A stretch of DNA of 64,000 nt from assembly GCF_003144395.1 (NCBI RefSeq), contig NZ_PENZ01000010.1:23714-87713 (forward strand), read 5' to 3'. A program made the position numbers and the translations under genes. The notes under the pieces were generated by a model that was not told the origin of the DNA, did not search any database, and was given only the letters and a program-made list of their open reading frames with translations. This document shows positions 1 through 10,619 of the stretch, in pieces; position 1 is the stretch's first letter, and the number at the start of each line of letters is the position of its first letter. The DNA is from Proteus faecis (GTDB taxonomy: Bacteria > Pseudomonadota > Gammaproteobacteria > Enterobacterales > Enterobacteriaceae).

Positions 1-402
1 TTCTAGTAGTTCAAGGTGCGCTTTTTCAACTTTTTCACGCTCTTGAATTTCCAAGTTTAATTGCTCAATATTCTCTTTTAATTGAGAGTTAAGCTCTAAG
101 TCGCGCTGACGCATTACGCCTAGTTTATCCACCATACGAGATAAACGGCGTCGTGATTCTTCAAGCTGTTCAACTACAACAGAGAGGAAATAGACAGCCC
201 AAGGCGTAATAATCAGTCCAAAGAAAATAGAGCGAACAAGGTCAATACTGGTAACATCACCTGCAAGCAAGAATGTCACCGCCATTTGAACAACCATCGC
301 TAAAACAACTAATGCAGAAGCTAACAACAATGAGAAGCGAATTAGCCCCAGCCTCATCATTAAGTCAACGTAGTATTGGGCAAGCCCTTTGAGCAATTTC
401 AT
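1..402 (-). CDS. arcB: Aerobic respiration control sensor kinase ArcB, N-terminal part
   Basis: This is the first 134 codons of a minus-strand gene that runs off the left edge. ArcB is the hybrid inner-membrane sensor kinase that phosphorylates ArcA when the quinone pool is reduced. The visible part starts MKLLKGLAQYYVDLMMRLG, has two hydrophobic segments (about residues 22-45 and 57-77) and then an amphipathic coiled-coil linker containing SVVVEQLEESRRRLSRMVDKL, as in E. coli ArcB. PAS, kinase, receiver and Hpt domains would lie outside the window. The start ATG is at 402-400. The gene is divergent from gltB; in E. coli yhcC sits between them and is absent here. Confidence 0.93.
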   Translation of the reverse strand, partial: MKLLKGLAQYYVDLMMRLGLIRFSLLLASALVVLAMVVQMAVTFLLAGDVTSIDLVRSIFFGLIITPWAVYFLSVVVEQLEESRRRLSRMVDKLGVMRQRDLELNSQLKENIEQLNLEIQEREKVEKAHLELLE

Positions 403-1075
403 TGAAAACTCCAATATATTGAATCTATGGAATGATAACCCAAAAATGAATTGGCGCAGTGGCGAACATTCAGAAATCTTGCTACGAGCAGTTATTTCTC
501 ATTACTTTGTTTGATTTAACCCTCTATTTTCTCTTAACGAGCCTATCTGGGACAGCTGCATTAATAAAGATAATACAAAACCAATCAACATAATTGATAG
601 CTATATCATCGATAAATAGACCTTATTATAAAAAACGCAATTTGTCTTTTTTTATACAAAATGTATAAAAACAATAAAATTCCAAATTTTATATATTCGT
701 CAGAATAACTCACTACTCGTTTTTATCATTAAAGGATGAGATAAAGCTAAATAGCTCAAATAGAGTGATATAGCTCACATTAAAAAATCGTTTCCACACC
801 ATTTTAAAACAGAATAATTCACAGATTAATCAACATGTTAGAATGTAATTTTCCTTACCTATTTTATCTTAGTCAAATCTCCCTACACATTGACCTGATT
901 TTTATTTATCGATAAGTTTAAAAGGCATAGCAGAGCAATATAAAAAACACACCGAGCTAGGCAAACACAACATCACCCGACTGAACACCCATAAATTTAC
1001 CTACATACTTTGAGCCAAAACGTTCCTTTTGCGCTCTTTTTTTGAGGTGCCCAGTAAACTAAGTAGGAAGCAAAA
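403..1075. other. arcB-gltB divergent intergenic region
   Basis: This is 673 bases of AT-rich DNA with no convincing coding sequence; the small minus-strand ORF overlapping the gltB start looks spurious. It must hold the arcB and gltB promoters. Apart from a CRP-like palindrome I could not fix a promoter with confidence. The gltB leader close to the start contains GAGGTGCC and AAGTAGGAAGC, the latter placing an AGGA Shine-Dalgarno about 9 bases before the ATG. Confidence 0.6.
764..779. promoter_or_regulatory. CRP-like binding site upstream of gltB
   Basis: The sequence AGTGA-TATAGC-TCACA matches the CRP core TGTGA-N6-TCACA at 9 of 10 positions. It lies about 300 bases before gltB. CRP is known to act on gltBDF in E. 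coli, so the site is plausible, but the distance is large and it could serve the divergent arcB side. Confidence 0.4.
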
Positions 1076-4000
1076 ATGCTCTATCAAAAGACACAGGAAA
1101 AAGACAATTGTGGATTTGGGTTGATCGCGCATATTGAAGGGCAAGCCAGCCATAAGATTGTCAGAAATGCCATACATGGTCTCGCCAGAATGCAACATCG
1201 TGGTGCTATTCTTTCTGATGGCAAAACCGGTGATGGTTGCGGATTACTCTTACAAAAACCAGAGCGTTTTTTCCAATTAGTTGCGCAAGAAAAAGGCTGG
1301 CGTTTAGCAAAAAATTACGCCGTAGGTATGCTATTTTTAAGCCAAGATCCTAATATTGCCAAACAGTGCCGTCTCATCGTCGAAGAAGAGCTACAACGTG
1401 AAACCCTTTCTATTGTTGGCTGGCGTAAAGTTCCTATTAACACTGAAATTTTAGGCAGTATTGCGCTTTCCTCTCTTCCTTTAATCGAACAAGTTTTTGT
1501 TAATGCACCAGCAGGCTGGCGGATAAGTGATATTGAGAGACGACTCTTTGTTGCTCGTAGACGCATTGAAAAACGCATTACTGACAGTGATTTTTATATT
1601 TGCAGCCTTTCTAATTTAGTGACGGTTTATAAAGGCCTTTGCATGGCCATCGATCTACCTCGTTTTTTTACCGATCTGGCTGATCTACGAATGGAATCTT
1701 CAATTTGTTTATTCCACCAGCGTTTTTCAACGAATACCACTCCCAGATGGCCACTTGCACAACCTTTTCGTTATTTAGCCCATAACGGTGAAATTAATAC
1801 CATCACAGGCAATCGCCAATGGGCTAGAGCTCGTGCCTATAAATTCCATACACCACTGATCCCTGATCTACAAAGTGCAGCCCCTTTTGTAAATGAGAGT
1901 GGCTCAGATTCAAGTTCACTCGACAATATGTTAGAGCTTTTTCTCAATGGTGGTATGGATATTGTTCGAGCAATGCGATTGTTAGTGCCACCGGCATGGC
2001 AAAATAATCCACAAATGGATGATGATTTACGGGCATTTTTTGATTTTAACTCAATGCATATGGAGCCTTGGGATGGCCCTGCGGGCATTGTATTATCAGA
2101 TGGTCGTTATGCTGCGTGTACGCTAGATAGAAACGGTTTACGTCCAGCTCGTTACGTTATCACCACAGATAATATCATCACTTGTGCATCTGAAATTGGT
2201 ATTTGGGATTATCAACCAGATGAAGTGCGAGAAAAAGGACGAGTCGGCCCTGGTGAACTGATGGTCATTGATACTCATCAAGGACGCATTTTGCACTCCG
2301 CCGAAACTGATGAGGATTTAAAAAGACGTCATCCTTATAAACTGTGGCTAGAGCGCAATGTCAAACGCTTAACGCCGTTTGAAGAGTTACCAGAACAACA
2401 AGCCACAGGACAACGCGCCTTTGATGACACCTTATTAGCCACTTATCAAAAACAATTTGCCTATAGCCAAGAAGAGCTTGAAAGCATTTTGCATGTACTT
2501 GCAGAAAATGGGCAAGAAGCCACTGGCTCAATGGGCGATGACACTCCATTTGCTGTACTTTCTCAACGTCCTCGCCTTATTTACGACTATTTCAGACAGA
2601 AATTTGCGCAAGTCACAAATCCTCCAATAGATTCATTAAGAGAAGCACATGTCATGTCTTTAGCGACCTGCATTGGACGCGAGATGAATGTGTTTTGCGA
2701 AGCGGAAGGTCAAGCACATCGGCTGAGTTTTAAATCACCTATTTTGCTTTATAGCGATTTCCAACAGCTTATTAATCAAGAAAATCCTTATTACCAATCC
2801 GTTCATCTTGATATCACTTATCAACCAACAGAATACAACCTAGAAACAGCATTACGCCAATTATGCGCAAAAGCACAACAGGAAGTTCATCGTGGGGCAG
2901 TATTATTAGTTTTATCAGATAGAAATATCACTAAAGAACGATTACCGATCCCTGCTCCTATGGCAGTTGGCGCTGTACAAAAAGCATTGGTCGATAATAA
3001 TTTACGTTGTGATGCTAATATTATTGTTGAAACAGCCAGTGCCCGCGATCCCCACCATTTTGCCGTATTACTCGGATTTGGTGCGACGGCTATTTATCCT
3101 TATCTTGCTTATGAATCTTTAGCTCAACGTGTCGATAAAAAAATCCTGCAAGCAAGCTATGCTCAAGTGATGCTGAATTACCGCAACGGCATAAATAAAG
3201 GATTGTATAAGATCATGTCCAAAATGGGCATTTCAACAGTTGCCTCTTACCGTTGCTCTCAATTGTTTGAAGCCGTAGGATTAAACGATGACGTTGTCGA
3301 ACTCTGTTTTGCCGGTGTTGATAATCGTATTAATGGTGCTGACTTTAATGATTTTGAACACGACTTATTTAATCTGTCGAAACGCGCTTGGTTAACTCGT
3401 CATCCTTTAGAAGCTGGTGGTTTATTAAAATACACCCATAAAGGTGAATACCATGCCTATAACCCAGATGTGGTTCAAGCACTACAAAAAGCCGTAAATA
3501 GCGGGGAATATACGGATTATCAGCATTATGCAAGCCTTGTGCAACAGCGCCCAATTACAACCTTACGCGATATGCTAGTCCTCAATAGCAAGACAACGCC
3601 TATCTCAATTGAAGAAGTCGAACCTGAAACTGAACTATTTAAACGCTTTGATACCGCCGCAATGTCAATTGGCGCATTAAGCCGAGAAGCTCATGAAGCG
3701 CTAGCGCAAGCGATGAATACCTTAGGGGGATTTTCAAATTCAGGTGAAGGGGGCGAAGATCCAGCTCGTTACGGTACTAATAAAGTCTCACGTATTAAAC
3801 AAATCGCCTCTGGTCGTTTTGGTGTAACACCTTCTTATCTAATGAGCGCAGATGTTTTACAAATCAAAGTAGCACAAGGGGCAAAACCTGGTGAAGGCGG
3901 ACAACTTCCCGGAGATAAAGTGACACCTTATATTGCGCAACTGCGTTATGCCGTACCTGGTGTGACCTTAATATCGCCGCCACCTCATCATGACATCTAC

Positions 4001-5536
4001 TCTATTGAAGATTTAGCACAGCTTATTTTCGACTTAAAACAGATCAATCCAACGGCACTGATTTCTGTAAAACTCGTATCAGAGCCCGGTGTGGGTACCA
4101 TTGCTACTGGTGTTGCCAAAGCTTACGCGGATTTGATCACCATTGCTGGTTATGACGGTGGTACTGGTGCAAGTCCTTTAACCTCCGTAAAATATGCAGG
4201 TAGCCCGTGGGAACTGGGCTTAGTTGAAACTCAACAAGCATTAGTGGCAAACGACCTACGCCATAAAATTCGTTTACAAGTCGATGGTGGATTAAAGACA
4301 GGTCTAGATATTATTAAGGCGGCGATTTTAGGCGCAGAAAGTTTTGGATTTGGTACTGGGCCCATGGTGGCATTAGGCTGTAAATATCTACGCATTTGCC
4401 ATTTAAATAATTGCGCAATGGGTGTTGCAACCCAAGATGAGACGCTCCGCCGTAACCATTATCACGGATTACCAGAACGCGTTATTAACTACTTCCGTTT
4501 TATTGCACAAGAAACCCGTGAGTTAATGGCATTACTTGGCGTGAGAAAAATCACGGATTTAATCGGTCGAACCGATCTACTTTCGTGCCTAGAAGGTGTT
4601 AGCAGTAAACAGCAAAAACTCTCTTTAGGTGGTTTATTAGAGACAGCAGCTTCACCATCAGGCAATGCGCTTTATTGTCAGGAAAATAATAATACTTATG
4701 ATAAAGGCGAATTAAATCAGCGTATTGTTGCTCAGACTCGTGATGCAGTTGAACTACAAAAAAGCCAAACATACTATTTTGATATACGTAATACAGACCG
4801 CTCTGTGGGAGCAACATTATCAGGCATTATCGCCCAAAAACAGGGTGAAAATGGCTTATCTGCCACACCTATTAAACTTTATTTTACGGGAACTGCAGGT
4901 CAAAGCTTTGGTGTATGGAATGCACAAGGTGTTGAATTAACCTTAGTGGGCGATGCTAATGATTATGTTGGTAAAGGCATGGCTGGCGGCCGCATTGTTA
5001 TTTTCCCTCCAGTTGGCTCTGCTTTTAAAAGTCATCACGCAACCATTATGGGCAATACCTGCCTTTATGGTGCAACCGGCGGAAAACTCTATGCCTCAGG
5101 CTTGGCTGGAGAGCGTTTCGCCGTCAGAAACTCCGGCGCGATTGCTGTTGTTGAAGGCGTTGGTGATAACGGCTGTGAATATATGACTGGCGGTATTGTC
5201 TGTGTTCTGGGTAAAACAGGTATTAACTTTGGTGCGGGAATGACGGGTGGATTTGCCTATCTGTTAGATGAAGATCTCACGTTATCGCAACGGATCAACA
5301 CTTCGTCAATCGAGTTGCTACCTGTTGCATCCTTTGCCATTCTCGCTGAACATCTACGTGGCATGATTGCAGAACATGTCAGGCTAACAGGCTCTCAGCA
5401 AGGAGAAAGATTCCTTTCACAGTGGGAATATTGGTCACAACACTTTAAGTTGGTTAAGCCCAAATCAAGTGATGTCAATGCGTTGCTTGGTCATCCTCGT
5501 CGTTCATCTGCTGAATTACGCGTTCAGGCACAATAG
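1076..5536 (+). CDS. gltB: Glutamate synthase (NADPH) large subunit
   Basis: The alpha subunit of NADPH-GOGAT, which makes two glutamates from glutamine and 2-oxoglutarate together with GltD in the cytoplasm. The 1486-residue protein matches the bacterial family along its length. The N-terminal class II amidotransferase nucleophile is Cys12 (EKDNCGFGL), exposed after removal of a short propeptide. The central and FMN-binding synthase domains follow; the [3Fe-4S] ligands are Cys1102, Cys1108 and Cys1113 (CKYLRICHLNNC). The C-terminal beta-helix repeat domain is rich in GGRI/GATGGKLY motifs. Only 9 bases separate it from gltD, indicating one transcript. The N-terminus is about 10 residues shorter than in E. 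coli GltB, within the propeptide. Confidence 0.98.
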   Translation: MLYQKTQEKDNCGFGLIAHIEGQASHKIVRNAIHGLARMQHRGAILSDGKTGDGCGLLLQKPERFFQLVAQEKGWRLAKNYAVGMLFLSQDPNIAKQCRLIVEEELQRETLSIVGWRKVPINTEILGSIALSSLPLIEQVFVNAPAGWRISDIERRLFVARRRIEKRITDSDFYICSLSNLVTVYKGLCMAIDLPRFFTDLADLRMESSICLFHQRFSTNTTPRWPLAQPFRYLAHNGEINTITGNRQWARARAYKFHTPLIPDLQSAAPFVNESGSDSSSLDNMLELFLNGGMDIVRAMRLLVPPAWQNNPQMDDDLRAFFDFNSMHMEPWDGPAGIVLSDGRYAACTLDRNGLRPARYVITTDNIITCASEIGIWDYQPDEVREKGRVGPGELMVIDTHQGRILHSAETDEDLKRRHPYKLWLERNVKRLTPFEELPEQQATGQRAFDDTLLATYQKQFAYSQEELESILHVLAENGQEATGSMGDDTPFAVLSQRPRLIYDYFRQKFAQVTNPPIDSLREAHVMSLATCIGREMNVFCEAEGQAHRLSFKSPILLYSDFQQLINQENPYYQSVHLDITYQPTEYNLETALRQLCAKAQQEVHRGAVLLVLSDRNITKERLPIPAPMAVGAVQKALVDNNLRCDANIIVETASARDPHHFAVLLGFGATAIYPYLAYESLAQRVDKKILQASYAQVMLNYRNGINKGLYKIMSKMGISTVASYRCSQLFEAVGLNDDVVELCFAGVDNRINGADFNDFEHDLFNLSKRAWLTRHPLEAGGLLKYTHKGEYHAYNPDVVQALQKAVNSGEYTDYQHYASLVQQRPITTLRDMLVLNSKTTPISIEEVEPETELFKRFDTAAMSIGALSREAHEALAQAMNTLGGFSNSGEGGEDPARYGTNKVSRIKQIASGRFGVTPSYLMSADVLQIKVAQGAKPGEGGQLPGDKVTPYIAQLRYAVPGVTLISPPPHHDIYSIEDLAQLIFDLKQINPTALISVKLVSEPGVGTIATGVAKAYADLITIAGYDGGTGASPLTSVKYAGSPWELGLVETQQALVANDLRHKIRLQVDGGLKTGLDIIKAAILGAESFGFGTGPMVALGCKYLRICHLNNCAMGVATQDETLRRNHYHGLPERVINYFRFIAQETRELMALLGVRKITDLIGRTDLLSCLEGVSSKQQKLSLGGLLETAASPSGNALYCQENNNTYDKGELNQRIVAQTRDAVELQKSQTYYFDIRNTDRSVGATLSGIIAQKQGENGLSATPIKLYFTGTAGQSFGVWNAQGVELTLVGDANDYVGKGMAGGRIVIFPPVGSAFKSHHATIMGNTCLYGATGGKLYASGLAGERFAVRNSGAIAVVEGVGDNGCEYMTGGIVCVLGKTGINFGAGMTGGFAYLLDEDLTLSQRINTSSIELLPVASFAILAEHLRGMIAEHVRLTGSQQGERFLSQWEYWSQHFKLVKPKSSDVNALLGHPRRSSAELRVQAQ

Positions 5537-6943
<1,407 letters not shown>

Positions 6944-6988
6944 AAATGTTTTATTTTCGCTATTTAAAATAACAATTTCTCGTATTTA

Positions 6989-7020
6989 TTATCCCATTTA
7001 ATTTAAGTGGGATAATTTTT
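6989..7020 (+). terminator. Rho-independent terminator of gltBD
   Basis: TTATCCCA and TGGGATAA form an 8-bp stem around an AT-rich loop, followed by five T residues, 46 bases after the gltD stop. Confidence 0.8.
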
Positions 7021-7121
7021 CAATACTATCGGTGAAACTAATAAATAGTATTTAAGGAAAATAAAAACATCAGACAAAAATCATTCTCATTAGCATTTAA
7101 TTTAATGTATAGAATAATTTT

Positions 7122-7135
7122 TTGATAAATATCGA
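7122..7135 (+). promoter_or_regulatory. Second FNR-like site
   Basis: TTGAT-AAAT-ATCGA matches the FNR consensus TTGAT-N4-ATCAA at 9 of 10 positions. It lies 192 bases upstream of the perfect site and could be an auxiliary or a chance site in AT-rich DNA. Confidence 0.3.
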
Positions 7136-7313
7136 TATTCTTTTTTGTATCAAAATAACACTCACGATCTATATTAAATATAATTTATTTTCGTATTTTT
7201 TACTTTGTCTCCTTTTGTTTAACCTTTCCGTCATCTTTTAATGGTAATTGTTTTACAGCATTTGTTAATAACATCACAGTCTAAAAAAATAGATTTTATT
7301 TCAGCTATTAAAT

Positions 7314-7327
7314 TTGATAACAATCAA
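7314..7327 (+). promoter_or_regulatory. Perfect FNR-type operator
   Basis: TTGAT-AACA-ATCAA is a perfect match to the FNR consensus TTGAT-N4-ATCAA. Its centre, about 7320.5, is roughly 41 bases before the start point predicted from the CATAAT -10 box at 7349-7354. That is class II activator spacing, so anaerobic activation of the downstream carrier/amidohydrolase operon is predicted. Confidence 0.75.
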
Positions 7328-7348
7328 ATATTGTCAACCAACCAACTT

Positions 7349-7354
7349 CATAAT
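7349..7354 (+). promoter_or_regulatory. Predicted -10 box of the FNR-dependent promoter
   Basis: CATAAT (5 of 6 to TATAAT) lies at the distance expected for FNR at -41.5. Transcription would start near 7361 and give a leader of about 82 bases before the carrier gene. No good -35 hexamer is present, as is usual for activator-dependent promoters. Confidence 0.5.
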
Positions 7355-7443
7355 GGAGTCACCTAATAACTTTACAGAAAAATATAATTTATTGATGTTA
7401 GGTTCGTTTTCATAAAATTGTCATAATTAACTAGGGGATCACT

Positions 7444-8718
7444 ATGGTGATGCAACTTATCGCAGTAGCCGTTATTATCGTAACTGTCTATTTGCTAATA
7501 AAAAAATATGAAACCCGAATGGTGCTAATTGGTGCCGGCTTATTACTCTGTATTTTAAGTCTGAGCCCATTAGATGCGTTTACCGCATTTAGCGAGCGCA
7601 TGGTGTCTTCATCATTAATTCAAGCAATCTGTTCGAGTATGGGTTTTGCTTATGTTATGAAATATACCAAATGCGATATGCATCTGGTCCATGTTTTATC
7701 AAAAGTAATGACTCGTCTGGGCTTCTTCCTTATCCCAGCTACCGTTGTCGTAACGTATTTCATTAATATCGCAATCCCATCAGCAGCTGGTTGCGCAGCA
7801 GCGGTAGGTGCGACACTTATTCCATTATTAATCGCAGCACGTATTCACCCGGCTATCGCTGGTGGCGCAGTATTATGTGGTACTATCGGCTCAATGCTAA
7901 GCCCTGGTATGTCGCATAACGCCTTCGTTGCTAACATGGCAAATATGGAAGTGGTTGATTTAATCGCTCGTCATAGTCCATACAGCTTAATGGCAGGTGG
8001 TATCGCAGCGGTTTCACTCGCTGTTGTTGCTTTAGTGAAAAAAGAGTTCAAAATGGCTTCTGTTGCTGGTGATGCATCATCTTCATCAGCACAAGCAACG
8101 CCAGAAGCTGTTCGCCCTAACTACTTATATGCAACAGCACCTTTTATTCCATTAATCCTGTTAATTCTGCCATTCTTCGAGTCTTTCAGTACATTTAAAC
8201 TGTCTGTACCAGCAGCAATGTTAATTGGTTCTATCTATGCTCTGTTCATCACATTAACTAACCCAGCACAAATTACGAAAGAGTTCTTTAAAGGTATGGG
8301 TAATGCTTATGGTGATGTATTGGGTATCATCATTGCAGCTGCTGTATTCGCAGCAGGTCTGAAAGCATCTGGTTTAATCGACGCGTTCATCAACTTCTTA
8401 ACTCATTCTCCTGAATTTGCTCGCTGGGGTGGTACTTTAGGGCCATTCTTAATGGGTATTATTACTGGTTCTGGTGACGCGGCAGCATTCGCATTCAACG
8501 AAACAGTCACACCACATGCTGCACAATTCGGTTATGAAATTCCTGATATGGGTATGGCTGCTGCACTATCTGGCGCATTAGGCCGTACTATGTCACCACT
8601 AGCCGGCGCTGCTATTGTTTGTGCTGGCCTTGCAAATATTAACCCAATGGAAATCGCAAAACGTACTGCACCAGGTATGATTATTGGCGTCATCGCTGTT
8701 GCGTTATTCATGTTATAA
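7444..8718 (+). CDS. DcuC-type anaerobic C4-dicarboxylate carrier family transporter
   Basis: A 424-residue, very hydrophobic inner-membrane protein with about 12 likely membrane segments. It resembles the anaerobic C4-dicarboxylate carrier (DcuC) family: features include AIPSAAGCAAAVGATLIPLL, GSMLSPGMSHNAFVAN and the C-terminal ITGSGDAAAFAFNE and SPLAGAAIVCAGLA re-entrant type segments. It is somewhat shorter than E. coli DcuC. GGGGATC lies 5 bases before the ATG; Met3 is an alternative start. It is 8 bases upstream of an M20 amidohydrolase, so the pair probably imports an amide or N-acyl substrate, or exchanges its product, under anaerobiosis. The actual substrate cannot be told from sequence. 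Confidence 0.8.
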   Translation: MVMQLIAVAVIIVTVYLLIKKYETRMVLIGAGLLLCILSLSPLDAFTAFSERMVSSSLIQAICSSMGFAYVMKYTKCDMHLVHVLSKVMTRLGFFLIPATVVVTYFINIAIPSAAGCAAAVGATLIPLLIAARIHPAIAGGAVLCGTIGSMLSPGMSHNAFVANMANMEVVDLIARHSPYSLMAGGIAAVSLAVVALVKKEFKMASVAGDASSSSAQATPEAVRPNYLYATAPFIPLILLILPFFESFSTFKLSVPAAMLIGSIYALFITLTNPAQITKEFFKGMGNAYGDVLGIIIAAAVFAAGLKASGLIDAFINFLTHSPEFARWGGTLGPFLMGIITGSGDAAAFAFNETVTPHAAQFGYEIPDMGMAAALSGALGRTMSPLAGAAIVCAGLANINPMEIAKRTAPGMIIGVIAVALFML

Positions 8719-8732
8719 GTGGAGAAATGAAT

Positions 8733-10001
8733 ATGTCAGCTCTTACTCTCGAAAAATTGATTAAATGGCGTCGCGAATTTCACCAATATCCAGAAATTGG
8801 TTGGTCTGAATTTCTTACAACAGCAAAGATCGTTAAAGAATTACGTAGCTTAGGTTTAGAAGTTAAAGTTGGCCCTGAAGTTATCAACCAAGAGTTCGCT
8901 TTTGGTCGTCGTCGCCAAGTCGTTGAGAAAGGGCTGGCTATTGCAAGAAAACACAACGTTGATGAAGCACTGCTTGATGAGATGAAAGAACTTACAGGCT
9001 GTGTGGCTATCTTTGACAGTGGTAAAGCGGGTCCAACAGTAGCACTGCGTTTTGATATCGACTGTGTGGGTGTTAATGAGGCCACTGAAACTAAACACCG
9101 TCCTCATGCCGAAAACTTTGCCTCTTGTCACGCGGGTGAAATGCACGCTTGTGGTCACGATGGACATATCTCTATCGGTTTAGGTGTTGCTCACTGGTTA
9201 GTTGAGAATAAAGATAAAGTTGTTGGTAAAGTTAAAATTTTATTCCAACCAGCAGAAGAAGGTGTTCGTGGCGCGCGTGCGATGGCTGAAAGTGGTATCG
9301 CAGACGACGCAGATTACTTCTTAGGTGCACACTTAGGCTTTATCGCAAACAGTGGTGAAATTGTTATTAACCCAACACATTTCTTATGTACCACTAAATA
9401 TGACTTCCGTTTTAAAGGTGCTCCATCTCACGCAGGTGCAGAGCCAGAATTAGGCCGTAATGCATTAGCAGGTGCTTGCCATGCAGCAACACAAATGCTA
9501 GGTATTTCTCGCCACGGTAAAGGAATGTCACGTATCAACATCGGTGTATTAAAAGCTGGTGAAGGCCGTAACGTCACCCCTGCTAATGCTGAAATGCAAA
9601 TCGAAGTTCGTGGTGAAAACGAAGAGATCAACAGCTTTATGGCAGCAAATGCTGTACGTATGGCTGAAGGTGCAGCACATAGCTTCCAGTTAGAAATGGA
9701 AAGTGAAATCATGGGTGAAGCCGTTGACTTGACGAATGACCAAGAATTGATTGATGTGATGACCAAAGTTGTGGGTAAACACTCAGAACTAACAGCCGTT
9801 GCGACGCGTCCATTTGGTGGCAGTGAAGATGCAACAGTATTAGCAAAACGCGTACAGCGTTGTGGTGGTAAATCACTGTACTTCGTTGTTGGTGCTGATA
9901 GAACCGCAGGTCACCACCAAGCAGGCTTTGATTTCGATGAAAAACAATTAATGACAGCTGTTAACCTTTATACAGGTTGTTTAGAAGAACTGCTGAAATA
10001 A
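8733..10001 (+). CDS. M20 family amidohydrolase, AbgA-like
   Basis: A metal-dependent amidohydrolase resembling p-aminobenzoyl-glutamate hydrolase subunit A (AbgA). Seen in the sequence: the metal-binding HACGHDGH motif near residues 138-145, PAEEGVRGARAM, a dimerisation domain with GAPSHAGAEPELGRNALAGA, and the terminal ligand region AGHHQAGFDFDE. Length (422-424) fits AbgA. GGAG at 8721-8724 is best spaced for the ATG at 8733; the in-frame ATG at 8727 would be only 2 bases away from it. There is no AbgB partner. It shares an operon with the DcuC-like carrier. Substrate unknown: a folate breakdown product or another N-acyl/amide amino acid are options. Confidence 0.85.
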   Translation: MSALTLEKLIKWRREFHQYPEIGWSEFLTTAKIVKELRSLGLEVKVGPEVINQEFAFGRRRQVVEKGLAIARKHNVDEALLDEMKELTGCVAIFDSGKAGPTVALRFDIDCVGVNEATETKHRPHAENFASCHAGEMHACGHDGHISIGLGVAHWLVENKDKVVGKVKILFQPAEEGVRGARAMAESGIADDADYFLGAHLGFIANSGEIVINPTHFLCTTKYDFRFKGAPSHAGAEPELGRNALAGACHAATQMLGISRHGKGMSRINIGVLKAGEGRNVTPANAEMQIEVRGENEEINSFMAANAVRMAEGAAHSFQLEMESEIMGEAVDLTNDQELIDVMTKVVGKHSELTAVATRPFGGSEDATVLAKRVQRCGGKSLYFVVGADRTAGHHQAGFDFDEKQLMTAVNLYTGCLEELLK

Positions 10002-10020
10002 TCTTAATTTAATCACATTA

Positions 10021-10053
10021 AAGCTCTGTAATTTATTTTACAGAGCTTTTTTA
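10021..10053 (+). terminator. Terminator after the carrier/amidohydrolase operon
   Basis: AAGCTCTGTAA and TTACAGAGCTT form an 11-bp perfect stem with a 6-base loop followed by a T run, 20 bases after the amidohydrolase stop. Confidence 0.9.
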
Positions 10054-10370
10054 TATATTAACAACATAAAAAATAGAATTATATTTAAATGTAAACAAAT
10101 ACATCTATAAAATAAATAATATTCAAAATTAAATAAATAAACTTTAATTAAATCTATATTGCCTATCTTAAGATAAATAATTAATCCCGCAAAAAATAAT
10201 ACCGTAAATATATTTTTAAATTTAAAATAACCTCAACGCTATATTTATTTACACAGCAATAACAACCCTCCTCTTTTTTTTACTCTAATTATATTTTTTA
10301 CTTATTTAATTGCCCATAAATATTAATTATGATAATAATAATTATTATTATTTTTATTTGTAAAAAAATC
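10054..10370. other. AT-rich intergenic region upstream of feoA
   Basis: About 320 bases of very AT-rich DNA with no credible gene. It carries the feo promoter and a Fur-like box at its right end. I saw no convincing FNR site here, unlike the E. coli feo promoter. Confidence 0.5.
10331..10349. promoter_or_regulatory. Fur box upstream of feoA
   Basis: GATAATAATAATTATTATT matches the 19-bp Fur consensus at 16 positions. It lies 22 bases before the chosen feoA start and overlaps the longest possible ORF start (10329), which argues that the gene begins downstream. Iron-dependent repression is expected. Confidence 0.65.
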
Positions 10371-10619
10371 ATGTCAAATATTAAATTAATGTCACTTGAT
10401 AAAGTGAAGCCTAGTCGTATTGCCACAATTAAAGCGGTTAAAAGCGCAGATTTATTATTGAAGCAAAAATTATTTAATATGGGTTTTATTCCCGGAGTGA
10501 GTATTGAAATGATCCGCTCAGCCCCTTTATTAGATCCTATTGAAATCAAAGTATTAGACTATCTAGTTGTATTAAGGCGAGAAGAAGCAAGTATGATAGA
10601 GGTAGAAATCAATGATTAA
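10371..10619 (+). CDS. feoA: Ferrous iron transport protein A
   Basis: A small cytoplasmic SH3-like protein that works with FeoB in Fe(II) uptake. The 82-residue product has the family core LLKQKLFNMGFIPGVSIEMI and APLLDPIEIKVLDYLVVLRR. The start is uncertain: 10371 (MSNIKLMSLDKV) was chosen because the longer ORF from 10329 would encode a run of isoleucines that coincides with the Fur box; 10389 is a further option. No strong Shine-Dalgarno is visible. It overlaps feoB by 8 bases, implying translational coupling. Confidence 0.92.
   Translation: MSNIKLMSLDKVKPSRIATIKAVKSADLLLKQKLFNMGFIPGVSIEMIRSAPLLDPIEIKVLDYLVVLRREEASMIEVEIND

Noticed and set aside
8780..9167. Two minus-strand ORFs of about 100 residues inside the M20 gene
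   Set aside because: They are antisense shadows of a clearly conserved amidohydrolase; no family features were seen.
10329..10370. N-terminal extension of feoA with consecutive isoleucines
   Set aside because: The codons coincide with the Fur-like box and no ribosome binding site precedes them.
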